Assembly (NCBI RefSeq): GCF_964204865.1
Contig: NC_135257.1
Span: 13,042,151-13,106,150, forward strand
DNA length: 64,000 nt
Direction: 5' to 3'
From: Styela clava
Lineage: Eukaryota > Chordata > Ascidiacea > Stolidobranchia > Styelidae
Shown here: piece after piece, positions 60,465-64,000 of the stretch
Layout: each line of letters starts with the position of its first letter
How positions within the stretch are numbered: the stretch's first letter is position 1
Notes under the pieces: generated by a model
Told to the model about the DNA's origin: nothing
Database searches by the model: none
Seen by the model: the letters and a program-made list of their open reading frames with translations, nothing else
Made by a program: the position numbers and the translations under genes

Positions 60465-60986
60465 CAGAGGCGTAGCTTAGGGGGGGCAGTGGGGTACATA
60501 TGCCCCCGGGCGCCAAGGTACAGGGGCGCCAAAATGGGGCTGGCAAAAATTTCACAACAAAGGTAAAAAACGGTCACAAGCAAGATCGCACCGGCGGCAG
60601 ACATCTAATCTTAGTACATGGCAAATTGCACACTTGGTCAGACCACTTACGACTGCCGACGTCATCACGCACATAGCACGGTCAGATTTCCATCGTAATT
60701 ACATGGCCAAAAAAATTTGGCCGGAAAACAAAGCAAAATTTGATTTGGTAACGTTAGGTAACAAAATGCACCGGGTTAATTACGTGGTTCTGTATCGTTA
60801 AGTTCTTGCCTGCGCACTCGGATGTAAGTTGATATTAGTTCTGTGCTGGAGACAAATGGAAACGGAATTTGGTTGAATGATGTTAATACATGTTTTGAGT
60901 AATACGTGGATTGTATTTTGTTGTCAAAGTACCGTACTTTGCGGCAGAGTTACATAAAATATATTATACTGTGCTAAAAGACCTCA

Positions 60987-61448
60987 ATGCCGTTTTCGAC
61001 AATTCGTCGAGATTGCACAGATTTTGCAAATCTCTACCACACGGACATCAATGGCCACGAACTTTTCACCGAAATTGGAGATTGCAGAATGCTGCTCAGT
61101 AACAGAACTGTAGATCAACCAGAAACTCCTTCGGCTCTTCTTGGTTTTATTGTGTCTTTTGGAGACGACGTTTTATTCAATCTACGAATTTCTCTACAAA
61201 TTTTGTTAACAATATCAGTTTCAATTGCAAGCTGTGAACGGTCTTTCAGCAGATTGAAACTTATTTTGTCGTATTCGCGTGCATCAACGGGACAGGATCG
61301 TCTCCGTGATCTTGCATTTCTAAGTGTTGAAAGAGAAACATTGGAAAAAAACAGATTTTGTACCAGATCATCTTTGACAGTAACTGAGTGGGACATATGC
61401 TCTATTTTGTATAGCTTTGCCTCTTCTTTAAATAAAATGTTCCATTAA
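60987..61448 (+). pseudogene. hAT transposase C-terminal dimerisation domain remnant
   Basis: The frame contains ISLQILLTISVSIASCERSF then SRLKLI, and GQDRLRDLAFLSVERE, the hAT C-terminal dimerisation signature (ERSFSxLKxI ... RLxxLAxLSxE) of the ZMYM1/THAP12-like transposase group. Upstream coding is absent, and no start in a sensible place was found, so it is a relic inside 60465-62432. Confidence 0.88.
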
Positions 61449-61524
61449 AATTTGAATTTACATATACATATATTTTTGAATAAATAATAAAATATATAAA
61501 TACATATAAATTTGAATTCACATA

Positions 61525-62317
61525 TCGTCACGCTAATACCCGAATTGCGTAAGTCATTTTGGGCGGTTTTGAATTTTTCATAAAATAGGTATTTATGTAA
61601 TGCTGCGCACCTGTCTGTTAACTCAGATTTTATTTTAAGAATTCCGAAACCCATAAAAATAGAAATTTTGTATGATATGCAAATTTGTTCAATTGTTCCG
61701 TCATAATGAATTATCATTGTTAACGCAGGACTATTGTGACGTCACGAAGGCAAAATAACCTAGGCGAAGGATTTTCGAGTTTTTGCATCTCAGATTCTAG
61801 CTTAGCGCTAATAATTTTCAATTTATACTACTGTATAGGAAGGCGTGCACTTGTGATATTTACTGTCTGAGTCCAATTCACCTTGGTTGACTTTTATATA
61901 AGAGTACATTACTGTTTTATTCTTTATATTTAACTTTAGTCTTATTTCGGTGATGTGCAGAGCGTGTTATATTGATGAAATATATATTTTTAAACATAAA
62001 AAATAATGTAATTGAAACAGATTAGATATTTTGGGGATTTTGGATTGTTTGGTTTTCAGGACTGGTACATATAGACAAGTTGCAAAATTGCGTATGTCCT
62101 CTAGCCATAGACACATTTTTGCCTAAATCACAGTGTGCCATTATGACGTCACATGACTGCGTCATACAAATTAACTTAAATCCGGCTACGATCAAAAAGT
62201 TGAACTATGGCAAATTAAAGACTCTCAATGGCATAGCAATATCATTAGGAAGTATTTTTACGTTTTTCTCAAAACAGCTAAATATGACTTACGCAATTCG
62301 GTTATTAGCGTGACGAA
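61525..62317. mobile_element. Nested inverted-repeat element inside the hAT
   Basis: The left end CGTCACGCTAATACCCGAAT continues to TTGCGTAAGTCAT; the right end is its inverted copy (ATGACTTACGCAATTCGG then TTATTAGCGTGACG), about 33 bases with one mismatch. About 793 bases, no open frame. The target duplication was not resolved in the AT-rich flanks. Confidence 0.8.
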
Positions 62318-62516
62318 ATATAATTTTTTTACATATACATTTAAATGCAATAGAAAACATGATTAAACGTGGGGGTCGGGGCGCCAATTTTATATTTTGC
62401 CCCGGGCGCAAAATATGCTGGCTACGCCTCTGATGGGCGTGTGCTCATTTTCGCGCATTACGTTCTCTCTCGGCTGTCAACTTTTGCGCCGTCTTTTCAT
62501 TATCTACACTCTACAG

Positions 62517-63653
62517 CAGTGGTTCTCAACTTGTGGTACGCGAGCAGATTTGAACTATTGTAACAATTAACCTTTCAGTTGGCTAAAATATGCCGACAAC
62601 GCTTTATCTTCCTTACTGTATGTATTCGATGAACAGCGTTTATGAAGGTTCCCCCAAGCATCAGTTTCTTTGTTCATTTCCGTAACTATAACCAGTCAGC
62701 AATAAGACGCAACACGTAACAATTGCAATTTCTGCACCCAGCGCTCGGACACTTCTGTCGCTCAAACAGATATTCAAGCATGGTTGCAAACATTGCCTCG
62801 TTTTTGTAGTTTTGAGTGATATTTGTCAGTTTTCAGTTGTATTTCAAAAAAATAATTGTGAATTAATTAACTTAATTGTCATTATGTCTTTCGGGGTACT
62901 TTACTACAGTTGCAGTAATCGAAATTGAATCTCGGAAATGCCGCGATAGACAAAGCTAAACTTAGCTATATCCAGGGCTGCCATCGATATGAACCCAAAA
63001 ATAAGGACATCAGGGAAACATAATAACTAGAATTCGGTTGGAAACCGAAGACTTATCGATCGAAGGTTAGGGATCCCCCAAAACAGTGGTATTACTCCGT
63101 AGTGACACCGTGTGTCCATCACTAATTAATCAATAACTCGGTAATTATACGACATATTCCATCCAAAATCAATAAGCTTCTGATCCGAGCTATGATGAAT
63201 GCACATGCAAAATTTGGAGCATATTGAACCTCTCTTTCGTGCATCTAATAGACAAACAAATACCTATCAACATACTTACCGATCTTAAGATCGATAAGTA
63301 ACAAAGAACGAAATGTAATAAACAAAATGTATTCATACTAGTGCGACCCGTGTCTAATCATACTTTGTACTAGAAAGGATTTGCTCCAGCAGTTCTTTAT
63401 TCTTATTCTTAGAAACAATCTGTTCCATCTGTTCTTCCAATCGCCCTCGCCCGCTATTGCCCACCTTGAATGAGGCGATATGGGCATGCTTTTGTCCGTT
63501 TTGCGTGTTACGCCACAAAGGATGTAAGGCCACATTATAAAATACTCCCATAGCAGGTTTCTTGTGTCTTTTTTCCCATGCCAAAAAAGGAGCTTTGTCG
63601 GTGGTACGCGGCCATAGTAACAAACAGTAACGTGGTACGCGGTCCAACCACTG
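62517..63653. mobile_element. hAT element, CAGTGGTTCTCAAC type
   Basis: Left end CAGTGGTTCTCAACTTGTGG then TACGCG; right end complements as CAGTGGTTGGACCGCGTACC. Exact 8-base duplication CTCTACAG (62509-62516, 63654-63661). Its interior (62640-62880) is related to the hAT at 2140-2770. A MITE is nested at 63031-63302. A short minus-strand frame near 63354-63647 has no recognisable domain. Confidence 0.9.
63031..63302 (+). mobile_element. MITE, copy 4, nested in a hAT
   Basis: Same family as 16064-16356: ACCGAAGACTTATCGATCG at the left, CTTACCGATCTTAAGATCGA then TAAGTAA at the right. It lies inside 62517-63653, so it inserted after that hAT or was carried by it. Confidence 0.8.
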
Positions 63654-63661
63654 CTCTACAG

Positions 63662-64000
63662 TCTGCGCTCAGCTTAGCTTAGTAGTCCAACGCCAAAGAT
63701 AAACAAACATATCGTTCGTAGTTTTTATTCGTTTTCTCTGTACATTTTCTATTTATTATGCAGTAATCTTATTCTGTCATGTTTTTGTTACGGATTTTAA
63801 TCACTATTATAATTTATACAATATTATGTCCGAGTCTTATGGCAGTTCGGAACGGATTAGGCCATTCAGCCATTTACAGGTAAAATGCGTCTCCACTTAC
63901 GGAATTCTGGAAGGGTTTAATTTCCTAGGTAGAGTTACCTCTGTATTCTAGTTGCACTGCGAAAATGATAATCTGAATCAGAGGGACTTTCCCATGCGGT
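63662..64000. other. Right-edge sequence, no supported gene
   Basis: An ATG at 63826 opens 19 codons (MSESYGSSERIRPFSHLQ) followed by a GTAAAA donor-like site, so a first exon cannot be excluded. The following CACTTACGGAATTC and TAGGTAGAGTTACC look like a dispersed repeat related to 59730-59830, which makes coding less likely. Confidence 0.35.

Larger units (their letters stand above)
60465..62432 (+). mobile_element. hAT element with transposase remnant and nested insertion
   Basis: Begins CAGAGGCGTAGCTTAG and ends GCTACGCCTCTG, a 12-base perfect inverted repeat; flanked by an exact 8-base duplication ATGGGCGT (60457-60464, 62433-62440). Subterminal GGGCGCC/GGCGCC blocks are present at both ends. 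It carries the end of a hAT transposase (60987-61448) and, beyond it, a second inverted-repeat element (61525-62317). The N-terminal and catalytic parts of the transposase are missing, so it cannot move on its own. Confidence 0.92.

Noticed and set aside
63826..63882. First exon of a gene running off the right edge
   Set aside because: Only 19 codons with a donor-like site, and adjacent sequence looks repeat-derived; not enough to call.

Overview
This is a 64 kb piece of an animal nuclear genome. It is AT-rich, carries multi-exon genes with GT-AG introns of a few hundred bases to about 2 kb, and is full of tRNA-derived SINEs, hAT-type DNA transposons, foldback elements and one dead LINE. The recognisable genes (MCM3, AHI1/jouberin, HSPA14, AMDHD2) are conserved metazoan genes. 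Small introns and heavy MITE/SINE load point to an invertebrate; an ascidian tunicate is my best guess, but that is inference and not proven by the sequence.

Layout. 1-722 (minus): the N-terminal 240 codons of MCM3, uninterrupted, running off the left edge. 723-10391: no gene found; a composite foldback-like repeat (about 1.2-3.85 kb), a SINE, a hAT element and three copies of another dispersed repeat. 10392-13149 (plus): two intronless, tandem, clearly paralogous seven-transmembrane proteins of a family I cannot name. 13150-15033: transposase and SINE remnants. 15034-41425 (minus): one large gene whose 32 exons I could join in frame into a 1794-residue jouberin (AHI1): long N-terminal extension, C2-like region, WD40 propeller, SH3 domain, basic Pro/Ser-rich tail. 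Its introns are crowded with transposable elements. 41426-45525: a 5'-truncated LINE with target-site duplication, a perfect 95-bp-arm palindrome, a SINE and a hAT-derived fragment. 45526-51945 (plus): a 15-exon gene for a 673-residue protein with an N-terminal coiled coil and a Phe-rich tail, possibly a divergent SIX6OS1 (tentative). 52954-54453 (plus): intronless HSPA14. 55112-58776 (plus): nine-exon AMDHD2, N-acetylglucosamine-6-phosphate deacetylase. 58777-64000: repeats only, including two hAT elements with exact 8-bp target duplications, one with a transposase remnant and a nested element.

The genes do not form one pathway: replication licensing (MCM3), cilium transition zone (AHI1), ribosome-associated chaperoning (HSPA14) and amino-sugar catabolism (AMDHD2). 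The most unusual items are the tandem orphan 7TM pair, the W-motif repeats of the AHI1 N-terminal exon, the foldback family with tandem-repeat termini, the long perfect palindrome at 44.2 kb and the unidentified coiled-coil gene. Exon coordinates were derived by hand from splice signals and reading-phase consistency; there is no transcript evidence.
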